Source: Rachycentron canadum (Eukaryota > Chordata > Actinopteri > Carangiformes > Rachycentridae). From it: DNA of 64,000 bases. This document shows, piece by piece, positions 12,607 through 23,120 of this stretch. Position numbers and translations under genes: made by a program. How positions within the stretch are numbered: position 1 is the first letter of the stretch; each line of letters begins with the position of its first letter. The notes below the pieces were generated by a model that was given only the letters and a program-made list of their open reading frames with translations, had not been told where the DNA came from and made no database searches. The stretch is from contig CM076663.1 of the NCBI GenBank assembly GCA_038496675.1, positions 19,370,348 to 19,434,347 of the forward strand. Direction: 5' to 3'.

Positions 12607-15600
12607 CGAGCGGTGTGCGCATGGATTTCAGCCCTGGAAACACAGGAGAGTCAAGCTGGTCTTGTGTTTGAGCACTGAAAGGGCCAATGCAGTCAGGCCA
12701 GGCAGCGTAACTCCAGCATCGAGATAAAGGATCAAGACTGATGTAAATGCAAATTCTCTTCACTGAATGTGAATCTATACGGAGGACCAAAACTGACAAA
12801 TGACAGTAAAAGGTTTAACAAATATAAGAGTCATAAGTTTTACAGAATATGTCACTGAAAGCTTTATATCCACATATTTGATAGAATAAAAATAAAACCT
12901 TATTTGTTTTGATTTGTTCACTCCTCTGTTTCTCTTTCTCTCCTTTAATCTCTTTTCAAGCTTTTCCTTTTTTGGCTCTTGGCACATTTTTATTCATTAA
13001 TCTATTTCCATATGCTAAACAGAATAAAAAAAAAAAAAAACATTTAATGAAGTTTATCACTTGTTTCCAATTTGACTAAATGAATATAAGAGGTGTACAC
13101 TTCATTAAAATCAAGTAAGGATTAGTATTCATTCTGTGAGGCGGCGAAATCAAAGTTATTTACAGACTGTTTACAGTGAGTGTTTCTGTCTGTGAACTAT
13201 TAATAAGCCTTAGCCATTTAACATTGTTAGCGTTAGGGAGCCAGTTAAAATGTTGTAGCTACTGCAACAAAGGCTTTAACTGATACGACAGCAGTCGCAT
13301 TAACAATACATGCACTGGCTGCACATTAGCTGCGTCCCAATTCAGGAGCCGCATCCTTCAGAGTCAGCACGACTGGACTGTCCCATTTCAAAGGCTCCTT
13401 CATTTGTGGCGACAAGTGTCTCCTCCTTTTCTTGGGTAACGAAGGCTCCAACAGGTGGAGCCTTTGCGGCCGAACCTATCCCAAGATTCACAGCGCGCCA
13501 GTAACTGAAATAGTATGGCAGCAAAAAACACTAATATAGAGCCTCTGATGTACGCTTTTAAATGTAAATGTTAAGACACAGCTGCTGGGCAACGGGAGCC
13601 GCGCTTTGCGACTCAGTGGTAAAGGGCGGGAACGGCAGGTGATGCAAAGCAAACATCTGTGGTCCACGTCCTCCTAAGGATGCACCGCCTGAATAGGAAC
13701 ACAGCTATTGTGTGTTTAGCTACAAACATTTTGAGGTAAGCTAACGTGTTAAACAGTTTTATCACTTTTATTGTTTTTAACACTTTTATTTATTAGCTTT
13801 TCTTAATGAGTTTATGGTCTCAGTCTGTAGCTTCAAGTCTTCAATACAACACGATGTTCATTTTTTTAAATGATGGTCCATTTAGAGGAAAAAAACCCAT
13901 AAAGCAGGGGATGAATTAGGGTGGGGCTACTGTGTGATTGACAGACTGTACCACACACAGTGACCTCACCTCATGGTTTCTTCTGGTTTCATACAAACAA
14001 GATGGCGGCAGGCAAATTACAAATTGGAGGTTCAAAACAGTAGTTCACAAACCAGTGGGTGACGTATTTCATATTGAAAATGACACATATAAACTATCTG
14101 CTAGTCAGTTTTTATATTTATTTGTATTTATTTTTTCAGAAACAATAAAAAGCATCATACCTAAAAATGTCCTCGAAGCCACCAGGGGTTTCTTTCTCTT
14201 TGAGAACGGCTGCCTTAACCTTCACCATCACAACTAAATCCCTAACCCTTTCTATCAACCCAAACCTAATTCAAACTGAACCTCAAAACAAAGTCTTGAA
14301 GTAGAAGTTTATCTTGGGGCGGCAAAACGAACTATTGTGGTTTTAATAAAGAAGTCAGTCAATCATTGGCCTCGTTCCTTCTCTCTGTGGGCAGCTGTGA
14401 TCTGCTTTTATGCTGCACACAGCATGAGTCCGAAAAGCAGGGCTCAGTGCAAGGAGTTGGTTACCTTGCTGAGAGGTTGGAGGTGTGCAGCCTGTCTCCT
14501 GCAGCTCCTCATCTAACAGCTCACTGTGGCTCCTTCTCGTTCCATTACTCTCTGCAAGATGGCAAAAATAATCCAGGGTCAAGCAATGTTGTTGCTGTCT
14601 TGGTTTGTAGACACATGTAGATGGAGGATAGCAGATTACGTTTCCTGTGACTGTATCATAATAAAAATTAACCTGTGTTCCGCAAACGTTAAATGCTTTT
14701 AATGTGAAGCTGCAGTAGGAAACCAATACAAAATATAAGTACTGATCCGATACTATTACATTTAAAAGATTAATTAACAGCTGCATGCTAATGACCCTCT
14801 ATGGATGTTGCCCTAATACTTGTCACCCCTCAAAGTTAAAGCTTTGCATACTGTACACATTGATCTTTTCTTGGTGGGGTTTTCAAGGGTTGCATGTTGC
14901 CAATTTTCTAACGCTGTGCTAATGGGTAATGTTACATTATTTACCCGAAAACAGTTCTTCACCGCTCTGAAACAGTAGTTTCCAGTGGCTGCACAGCACT
15001 ACTTCCTGTTTAGGCCTCTCTGTTTTACAGCAGTGAAGAACTGATTTCAAGGAAAACTGCCATTTTATACCCTTACAAAATGGTGCTAGAGTCAATCCCA
15101 GCTCACATTGGGCGAGGGTGGGGTACATCCTGGACAGGTCACCAGTCCATAACAGAGCCGACATATGGAAACAAACAACCATTCACACCTATGAGCAAAC
15201 GTTCCCGTTTTTGGTCTGTGGGAGGAACTGGAGATCCTAGAGGAAACCCACACAACAAGGCCCCAGGTTCAAACCCAGAAAACCCAGAAGCTTCTAATCA
15301 GAACAACTAAAAAAAAAACCTTTTAGTTTAGTCAATTTCATGTCTTTTTTATAATAGAAAAAAAGTGAACAATCAAGCCACACCCCTTCTGACTCGCTCG
15401 TGTCCCAATCATTGGCTGAACAGTATCATCTGAGGTGATTTGCAGCTCACATATTGTTTTAATAATAAACCAGTAAAAGCTGCACCTCTTCAAATACATT
15501 TCTGCTTTGTTTATAGGTTTTTGGTCCGAACACATGATGCCATCATATCTGGACCTGGGCCTGGACTGTGGTCCACCTATCAGTGAATTGGCTGTATATC

Positions 15601-18600
15601 GACACATTATCTTATAATGATTTGAAATGTGAAAATAGGGACTAGATAAATCATTTAATGCCTGCCCACACCAAAAAAACTGAAAATCTAGTAGGTGGAG
15701 ATTAATTGTTACTTTTATAGTTAGACTAAATATTAATTATTGATGTAAATATATTATTTATTGACATGTGCATTCACGTTTTTACCCATCTGATTCTTTC
15801 AGAACTAAAATATTGTGCATTACTTCTTCTGCATCTCTGGCCGCTTTATGGGGATTTACATAGTGCTATTTGATGAATGGTGAGCTGAATAATAAACCAG
15901 TGCAGATGACCTCTGATCAATGGCTGTCCATTTTGTTTAACAGGCAGAAATCATTCACATGTTCTTACCTAGAGAGAGCAGAGGTCAGGATGGTCAATAC
16001 CTCACACAAAGAAGAAAGCCAGGGAACCATTAGTTAGGTGCTGGTTTGAGGTTCATCTCTTTTTTAATTTGAATTTATTTTTCTTACCAGATTGGGTGGC
16101 ATAACAGTTGAGGTCCACTCGTAGTGATTGTTTAGTCAAGGGAGGGAGCCACAGCGCAGGACACGCTGTGTGTGGGTTCCTATCTTGTCAGCTCGGATTA
16201 GGAAGAGCAGAAAGGGATTTCTTTTGAATAGTGGTTCAGTTGTGAAAGTGACTCTGACAATGAACTTAATCCTCTCGCTATGTCAAAAGTCGAGCTTTAA
16301 GGCTTCAAAGAGATTGAGATACAAAATGTAACTGAGAGCAGTTATTGTTCACTGTATGAGAATTTAAAAGAAGTTGGATTTTGTCTCACAAGATGATTTT
16401 GATCTGAAACACCAACTGGTATTTTTCCCGTCTCTGACTGATGATTGACGTTCATATATTTTTTTTCTTTGAGCAGGAGGTGTTTATATGTTTTCCAAAG
16501 GTTCAAAGCTGTTCTGTAATATTGCGCTTGCTTCACTACCCTTACATAATTATCAAAAGCTTACTGCTGTCTTTTGTTCTACGTAGGCACTAACATATTA
16601 AGATGCACCAACATACATGGGAATGTTAAGAAGCAGCCATCTGCTGCTGACTTCACCGTTCCACTCCTTTTGTCTTGATTTGTCAAAAATTTAAAAAAGT
16701 AAAAATAGACCTGAAATCATTTTACAGAAATGAGGGCTCCTGGAAAAGTAGCAAATTCCCTTTGAATAGACATTAGACCTACACGCCTCCCCCATGGGGG
16801 ACAGGAGAGAGCTGAGGGGGAGGCAAACATGCTGTGTGAGGTGAAACTGAGTCAATAATCACAGTCCTTCTCTGAGTCATAACTCAATTAAATGCCAGCA
16901 CAGACATGAAACATATTGATATCAGCCAACGTGCCTCACACTTCATGCAGACATTATTATGTCTGATGTCCATAGTGAATAAACATCTATAAATCTACTT
17001 AGAGATGAAAGAAAGTAATCCAGTCACATCTGTCAGTGTATCCACAGCCCATGGATACACTGAACTCATGGATCATAGGTACATGGGTTCATTGCAAACA
17101 GGAACTGATTCAACTTATTTGAATTTGCTGCCAATTTGACAAAACATAAGCAAAGAAAAAAGGGAGCTGAAAAGCAACATCAAAACATACCTGTAGCTGA
17201 TGTTACAACAGCCCTGTTTGATGGCCCCTAGAGCTTTGTTTTATATACGCTGGCTTCAGCGCATTTCCATCTATCAGCTTAACAAAAACATTTCTGACTT
17301 TTTGACTCTCCTTGAGCTGAACAGAAGAGACACACGGTGCTGACTGTGTCAGAGACTAATCCTGCAGCTGACACCAGATAATGGAATAACTGATGGGAGT
17401 CTGACAGTAAACATAATTACATTTTCTGATGCCTGAATTTACATCAAGCTGATTTATTATACCAGACGAAATTTTTACCAGCCCAGTTCAGACACTAATG
17501 TCTTATGCGGAAAGTGTCATTACCAATTGAACTATTGATAATGCTGATGATCTGATTTCTATCTTAGATAGTGACCTTGTGTATAAACTCAACACTCGGA
17601 CAACTGGAAAACAGGAAGAACGCAGCGTAGAGCTGAGAGTCTGTTTTCCTGAAAGACCACAATGACTCAAAGTCTTACAAGGTCAAACCATCAATCAACT
17701 GAAATGAATTAGCTGGGTGAGGTGATTCCATTTGAATTTGTTGAGAGGTTTTTCCATAAAATTCCATAAAAATGTATGTACATTTTAAATTTGCACTTTA
17801 AAACCCAGAGTTTAAACACAGGGTAATTTGAAAAAAGGTCAAAAAAGTTGTAAATGAAAGAGGAATAGTGACACAGGACTCTTCTTACATCACAGAGGGA
17901 GCTATTAACATCGCCAGCTGTTTATCTCTGTGCCCCCAAAATAAAATGGATTAAAATGCTGTATAAGCATACATTTATACATATTTTCTGGAAATCAGAA
18001 AACAAGCCATGAGACCAAATGTGCCTTGCTCTTTCCTCAAGTGGACAGAGTTAAACCCTTCTTTCAGTACCTTGGATAGCTCCACTTGGCCAGCCACAAC
18101 AAGACGCAACACAACGCGCAAAATGTAAGGCTCAAAATACAACACAAGGTAAAAATGAACTATTGTCAGGAGAACACCAGCTCTGTTGGGAAAGTCCATT
18201 TATGATTTTATTGTTGTTTGCACTGTAGACTTTTCCATAGTCTGACAGGCCATCAGGAGCTCAGGCAGAAATCATGGCGGCCTGCCACATTGGTGGACCA
18301 GTCAAATAATCTGTGAACTCTCTGTGTGGCCATCATTCATTCACTGCAGCCTCCAAGTCCCAGGGCTGGGCTCACATATGTCATCGACACGACCCAAGCT
18401 GCTGCTGTCACTTTGTAGTGGCGGGGTGACAAATTTTGTCAAACTGTATAAATTTTGATTAAAAAAGAAAAAAACAAACAGAGGCAGGGATGTATAAACT
18501 GGAGGTGGGGGGGGGGGTAAAATCTTGGAGCCTATATTAATGTGTAGCGAGGTTAGACATACTCTACTCATTTCTCATGCTTTAATTTAATTCATAGACA

Positions 18601-21600
18601 CATGTTTTTCAACACTTTGTTGGCAAAATGGTGGCCTGAACCTTGGGCTAATGGCTACACCTCTCGTTACAGGCAGCCACCCTGGCTTTCCCTGACGTTC
18701 TCAGGAGCTGCCAGGATGTAGAGCCACACTTCCAACTCACCAAGCCTCACCTCCATTAAGGCAAATAAGCTGCATTTATTATATGAGCCATTAACACTGA
18801 AGGAGGCAGAGATATAACCAAACATAAGACACACAGAGCAGAGAGAACAGGAGAGTGGGAAGCAGAGAGAGGAGCCATCAGTAACTGCTCAGCTACAGAA
18901 TCAGACAGAACAACATGCAAACTGAAACGGCAACAACCAGAAATGAACCAAAATGCCTTCAGCAAAGCAATAAAAAGAAATAAGAAATAAAATGTGTCTG
19001 ACCACTGAACCACTAGGGGGCTTTTAATGTAAAAGAGTTATAGGAACTAGTGAGTTTGCATTAACACACGATGCAGTAACAGGGCAAATGGGAGCAAATC
19101 AAAATGAGGCACTATACTGTACTAACCAATAGGACCAATTATCCATAAAACAAAGGCAATTAGAAACAAAGGCCTGTTACCTTCTGTAACTGAGATAAAT
19201 ACAGCTGTAAATACCCCCTGATCACATAATAGAAACCGAACAATAGGCCCAACAGGAAATGTCCAACAAAACTAATGGTGTAACTTTGTCACTTAACTAT
19301 ACCACTCAGTCAGTCAGTAACAGACATTCCTATTTATGGGCCTGACACCACTGTTGCGGTATAACCAACAAAACAATTGGTCATTAGAGATGCAGGTAAA
19401 TGGATTTGCCCCTCTATTGTCCGTTTAAGTGTCAATAGAAAACGCTTCTTCCTATTGATCACTCCTTAATGTTGTCACTTGTTGTGTAATTTATTTTTAT
19501 AACTGTTGTAGTTTCAGCAGATATTTGGAGTTTAAGACATGGACAAACCCAACAAACAGGGTTTCTTTTATCATGCGAAAGTAATAAGCTTCTAAGCAGT
19601 TTAATGATTATAAGTATTTGTGCTTTTGTGTTTGTTTTGGCTGTAACTGAAATCCGCTGCTCTGAACTGCAGCCCCACCTCCTATCACTATCACCACTAA
19701 CACCCCTAGGTTATTGCCTACAGCCCCCATGAAAAATGACTAGAAGAAAAGTCAATACACATCCATTTAGACATCCGGGTGGGTGTATTCTAATGGAACA
19801 AAACAATAAAGATTGAGCCACTAATATGAATGTTATTTATTTTTCTCTCTTTCCCATTAAAATGTCAGATACATGGGTCATTTTGCAATATAGTAGCCTT
19901 ATTTATTCAATGAAATCTTTATCATTCAAAACTGCAAAATAGAAGAGAGGATTAAAAACAATTCAATTAAGTATATTTGTACTATATCCAGAGAGTACTG
20001 TCATATGTATTATACAGTATATCTTCATGAAATGTTGCCCTTTCTGGTCCCTTGTTCTTGCCCTTGCCGCCTGGTCAGTCCACATTGCACATGAATTGGT
20101 TGAATTGCGTTGTAATGATTTATCGCCTAGAAAACACAATCGGCTGAGATTTATATACAGTGTGGAGGCAGCTTGCAAGGTTTCTGATGAGAGATTCTTT
20201 TGTGAAATAAAGTCTTATGCCCCAGAGGAGAATTTCTGACTCCAATAAGCTGGTATTGTACCAAACAAAATGAGTTCAGCGCTGATGACCTTTTTTTTTT
20301 CTTGAAATATGTTACAAAAATATCTTTGTCTCACACACACAAAGAAAATTGCACGGTCCCATGCTACAAGCAGAATCCAGAGCATACAATATATATGAAC
20401 CTCAGTTCAATAGCTTTTCCTTTTCGCAGCTCTCTGGTGCCATCCGTGGAAGTAGGCTGCTTGATCAGAGGCCAACAAGCCAATTGTAACCATTATCTCA
20501 AATCGCTCATTTGAAAAAAAAAAAAAAATCTAAGCGATAGGGAATTAGCATTATGCATTCACAGCTCTTCACCGCAGATCTATAGCATGAGGGGAAAAGC
20601 TCCTCATCGTAGTCATACTTTCAAATCCCCATATCTCATAACAGAGACTTCCATACCCAGCTTCTCTCATTACCACTGCTACTTACTGCAAACACGTTCT
20701 CTCTGCTCTGTGATCACCACCAGGTACACCAAGATGAAGACGGCCACAAACATCTACATCTTCAACTTGGCCCTTGCCGACGCCCTGGCGACCAGCACGC
20801 TGCCGTTTCAGAGCGCCAAATACCTCATGAACACCTGGCCGTTTGGAGAAGTCCTGTGCAAGCTCATTATCGCCATTGATTATTACAACATGTTTACGAG
20901 CATCTTTACCCTCACCATGATGAGCGTGGACCGCTACGTCGCCGTGTGCCACCCGGTCAGGGCGCTGGAGTTCCGTACGCCAGTCAAGGCTAAGATGATC
21001 AACGTGCTCATCTGGGTGCTGTCCTCAGCGATTGGGGTGCCCATTATGGTCATGGCTGTGACCAAAGTGGCAGATAATGGTAGATGAGTCTTTTTTCTCC
21101 TGTTTCGTCTTTAATTTTCATTTAAAGTGTTAAGTGCCTTTCGGACTTTTGACATTTTTACCACTAGCTCTGAAAACTTTCCATGACACCAAGCGTTTGA
21201 ATTTCATCATCAGTTCAAGGTAGTTCCTTCACTATTAGTGCTGCTCAGCCAGTGTCACAAAAATATCTCTGCTTTGACAAGGGAAAATACTTATTAATGA
21301 ATGTTTAAAGAGGCAAAACTGTCTTTAGCCAGTAACTGACACAGAAAAAACAGCCCACTATTCCTTGTAATTGTGCTCATAACAGACAATTTGAACAATT
21401 TACATCCAGAGCCAGAACGGGAGGCACTAGAGGAGTGTGAAGTTACCCCAGTTAACACATATGGGCACTAGAGACCTGAACGGGCTGCCATTCATAATGA
21501 ATAAAACCTCCAAATAACACAACAACAAGGAGCTTCCCACTGTGTCCAAGTTGTCCGACAGCAACAATAACAATAAGCACTAGACGTGTGGGAGGGACAG

Positions 21601-23120
21601 CTTAGAGACAACACATTGTTCTTGTTTTGCCTCCATCCAGAAACAGAGGCATATTTGCTTTCTACTCCTCTTTCTACTCTGCTCTTAAAACTAAATGGGT
21701 GAAAAGGGGGGGCTATGGTTTGATGGGGAAAACTACACCAGTTTAGCTGCATCAGGCGAGTCGACCTGAGTACAGAAATTACATGTTTGACATTTACCAC
21801 AAATGCAAGATTCAGGCTTGTGAGACCGGAGAGACTCGGCCACTTTGAGTCGGTCTATGGGCATAAAGGTGAGGAAGGTTGGCGGATAGACATTAAGGAC
21901 AGTCAACTTTTATGCCTGGACTTTGTATCCCACAGACTAACAAGCATGTAAGCATGATCTTTCCTAAGCTTATTGTCCTGAAAGAAGCCAGTACACTCGA
22001 ACCTAAGTGCTTCTCCTCCTGAACCTTTTTGATGATGGACGCGAACAGGGGCTTTATTAACTATTAAAACCAACAATTACATGGTGATTGACCAGGTATG
22101 CAGAGGTGGGAATGTTAGTGGCATTTAAATGAATCCATTAATTCCCTGTTTTTTCATTCTTTGCACAACTACCTCTGTCACTTTTTGTGTCATTCTATGA
22201 ATGCCTTCCAGGAGAAAGTGAAATATGTGCCATTATCTTCGCATTATCTTGTCTACTGTCGCTCTGACAGCCATCTTTTCACTTGGCTCTTGAGTGTGAC
22301 TGTTTAGAAAAACTATAAATACTTTGCCCACCATCACTTCTCGCATTACTCAGTCCTCACCTTAGCTTAGCCATGGTTTATTTCTTCTTCTTCTCAATCA
22401 TACCATGGATGCAGAAAGTTGTGAAATGGCACAGAGAGTGATCAGTAGGATTAGAAAAACTAGTGTGCATTTTAAATATGTGTTTCTCTGTAGCTTTGGT
22501 TTTAAAATCTACAAAACGCATCTGAACCTGCTTGATACCAGAACTCTACTTTAACTCATTTCACCTTACACTACGTGCCCTTTTTTCCAGGTAAAACCAT
22601 GTGCATGCTGAAGTTCCCTGACCCTGACTGGTACTGGGACACAGTAACTAAGATCTGCGTCTTCATCTTTGCTTTTGTGGTTCCCGTGTTGGTCATCACC
22701 ATATGCTACGGCCTGATGATTCTTCGTCTGAGGAGCGTTCGTCTGCTCTCAGGCTCCAAGGAGAAAGACCGCAACATGCGTCGAATCACCCGCATGGTCC
22801 TGGTGGTTGTGGCTGCCTTCATCATCTGCTGGACCCCCATCCACATCTTCATCATCGTGAAGACCATGGTGGAGATCGACACCAGGAACCCCCTGGTGAT
22901 AGCCAGCTGGCACCTGTGCATCGCCTTAGGCTACACCAACAGCAGCCTCAACCCCGTCCTGTATGCGTTTTTGGATGAAAATTTTAAGCGATGCTTCAGG
23001 GATTTCTGCCTCCCCTGCCGGACCCGCGTGGAGGAGCACAGTCTGGCCAGAGGCCGTAACACCACCAGGGAGCCCGTGTCCATCTGCGCTCCAACAGAAG
23101 CGGGGAAGAAGCCGGCATGA
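8023..23120 (+). CDS. oprd1: Delta-type opioid receptor, complete three-exon gene (join 8023-8273, 20724-21079, 22591-23120)
   Basis: Splicing gives 1137 nt, a 378-residue class A GPCR. Delta receptors bind enkephalins at the neuronal plasma membrane and couple to Gi/o, lowering cAMP and modulating K+ and Ca2+ channels (family knowledge). Visible hallmarks are Asn75 (1.50), NLALAD with Asp103 (2.50), Cys129-Cys207 disulfide pair, ligand-anchoring Asp136 (3.32), DRY 153-155, Lys223 (5.39), CWTP with Trp283 (6.48), His287 (6.52), and NPVLY 323-327. Delta is favoured over mu and kappa by ATSTLPFQSAKYLM, WYWDTVTKICVF, the MEP..GA.L start, and a short tail containing VSICAPTE that matches human VTACTPSD. 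The oddity is mu-like Lys293 (6.58) and Trp309 (7.35). Teleosts usually carry two delta paralogs (oprd1a, oprd1b); I cannot say which this is. Confidence 0.93.
9850..9903 (+). repeat. (GT)n(GCGT)n microsatellite in intron 1
   Basis: A run of GT is interrupted by CGTG units, then GT again, ending in G8. Alternating purine-pyrimidine sequence of this sort can adopt Z-DNA. Open frames across it (CVCVCV) are artefacts. Confidence 0.9.
10386..10930 (+). repeat. MITE-like repeat family A, long copy with variant 5' segment
   Basis: From 'actggtagaataacaag' onward it is nearly identical to 34,262-34,714, with roughly half a dozen differences in the first 240 bases by eye. The common family core follows: TAATGACCATCA, 'ttgaaatctatgggaaaat', 'tcaagtcttcaatacaac', 'gggcgtggctactgtg', 'gattgacagactgtacc', CTCCTCCTCAGCTCC, and a 3' end 'accagtgggtcatggtggg'. 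It has no coding capacity. The first 110 or so bases are absent from the copies at 38,007, 47,258 and 61,988. Confidence 0.8.
12429..12478 (+). repeat. Compound (GT)n(GA)n microsatellite
   Basis: About 18 bases of GT run directly into GA repeats with one AAAG interruption. It is intronic. A second GT run lies 95 bases downstream at 12,573-12,600. Confidence 0.9.
12573..12600 (+). repeat. (GT)n microsatellite
   Basis: An uninterrupted GT run after 'atttatgta', inside oprd1 intron 1. Confidence 0.9.
13329..13705 (+). mobile_element. MITE with imperfect terminal inverted repeats and TA flanks
   Basis: The left end reads GCTGCGTCCCAATTCAGG and the reverse complement of the right end reads GCTGTGTTCCTATTCAGG. 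The similarity continues for about 30 bases (GAGCCGCATCCTT against CGGTGCATCCTT). TA dinucleotides flank both ends (13,327-13,328 and 13,706-13,707), consistent with TA target duplication. The 377-bp interior is non-coding, so the copy is non-autonomous. The superfamily is not certain. Confidence 0.7.
13796..14066 (+). repeat. MITE-like repeat family A, 5'-truncated copy
   Basis: It begins in the core ('aatgagtttatggtctcag'), continues through 'tcttcaatacaac', 'gatgaattagggtgg' and 'gattgacagactgtacc', skips the CTCCTCCTCAGCTCC block, then resumes at 'tggtttcttctggtttc' and 'acaagatggcgg' and ends 'accagtgggtgacgta'. Internal deletions of this sort recur in other copies. It lies 90 bases after the MITE ending at 13,705. 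Confidence 0.75.
15073..15305 (-). repeat. SINE-like repeat family D, reversed copy
   Basis: Read on the minus strand it carries a box B-like GGTTTGAACCT, then 'gtgtgggtttcctct' and 'cctcccacagacc', and ends in 'gggattgactctagc'. This is the same order as in the + strand copy at 48,712-49,030. It is interspersed and non-coding, and a Pol III-type tRNA-like head is inferred from the box B motif. Confidence 0.65.
20724..21079 (+). CDS. oprd1: oprd1 coding exon 2 (TM2 to TM4)
   Basis: It supplies the last base of Arg84, residues 85-202, and the first base of Gly203. It runs from YTKMKTATNIYIFNLALADA through TM2 (Asp103), ECL1 with TWPFGE, TM3 (Cys129, Asp136, DRY 153-155), and TM4 with Trp181 and Pro190. 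The acceptor is CACCACCAG|G, with a modest pyrimidine tract upstream. The donor ATG|GTAGAT is weak at the exon side. Reading through it would add one Arg and then stop (TGA), so intron 2 retention would yield a four-helix fragment. Confidence 0.95.
21080..22590 (+). other. oprd1: oprd1 intron 2 (1.51 kb)
   Basis: The intron has a GT donor at 21,080 and a pyrimidine tract ending CCTTTTTTCCAG at 22,590. A plausible branch site TTTAACT lies about 38 bases upstream of the acceptor. I saw no repeats, RNA genes or additional exons in it. Confidence 0.85.
22591..23120 (+). CDS. oprd1: oprd1 coding exon 3 (ECL2 to C-terminus)
   Basis: It completes Gly203 and encodes residues 204-378, ending TGA at 23,118. 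ECL2 carries Cys207. TM5 has Lys223 and Pro234. ICL3 is RLRSVRLLSGSKEKDRNMRR, the Gi-coupling loop typical of opioid receptors. TM6 contains CWTPIHIF, TM7 contains NSSLNPVLY, and helix 8 is DENFKRCFRDFC. Cys342 and Cys345 are candidate palmitoylation sites. The tail holds Ser353, Thr360, Thr361, Ser366 and Thr371 as possible kinase targets. ECL3 reads VKTMVEIDTRNPLVIASW, with Lys293 and Trp309 where human delta has Trp284 and Leu300. Confidence 0.95.

Larger units (their letters stand above)
8274..20723 (+). other. oprd1: oprd1 intron 1 (12.45 kb)
   Basis: The intron has a GT donor at 8274 and an AG acceptor at 20,722-20,723 (CACCACCAG|G). No further coding exon is recognised. It contains GT-rich microsatellites (9850-9903, 12,429-12,478, 12,573-12,600), family A MITE copies (10,386-10,930 and 13,796-14,066), a TA-flanked MITE (13,329-13,705), a family F-like fragment near 14,925-15,065, a reversed SINE-like copy (15,073-15,305), and a G10 run near 18,508. 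The stretch 15,310-20,700 has no repeat I can classify. Positions 20,027-20,260 look less repetitive and more information-rich, but I cannot assign a role. Confidence 0.85.

Noticed and set aside
20683..20952. Minus-strand 89-codon frame over exon 2
   Set aside because: It is an antisense shadow of the receptor coding sequence.
8023..23120. Assignment as mu or kappa opioid receptor
   Set aside because: ECL3 has mu-like residues, but TM2-TM3 (QSAKYLM, GEVLCK), TM5 (DTVTKICVF), the N-terminal MEP..GA.L and the short tail all favour delta. The kappa-specific QECSLQFP loop is absent.
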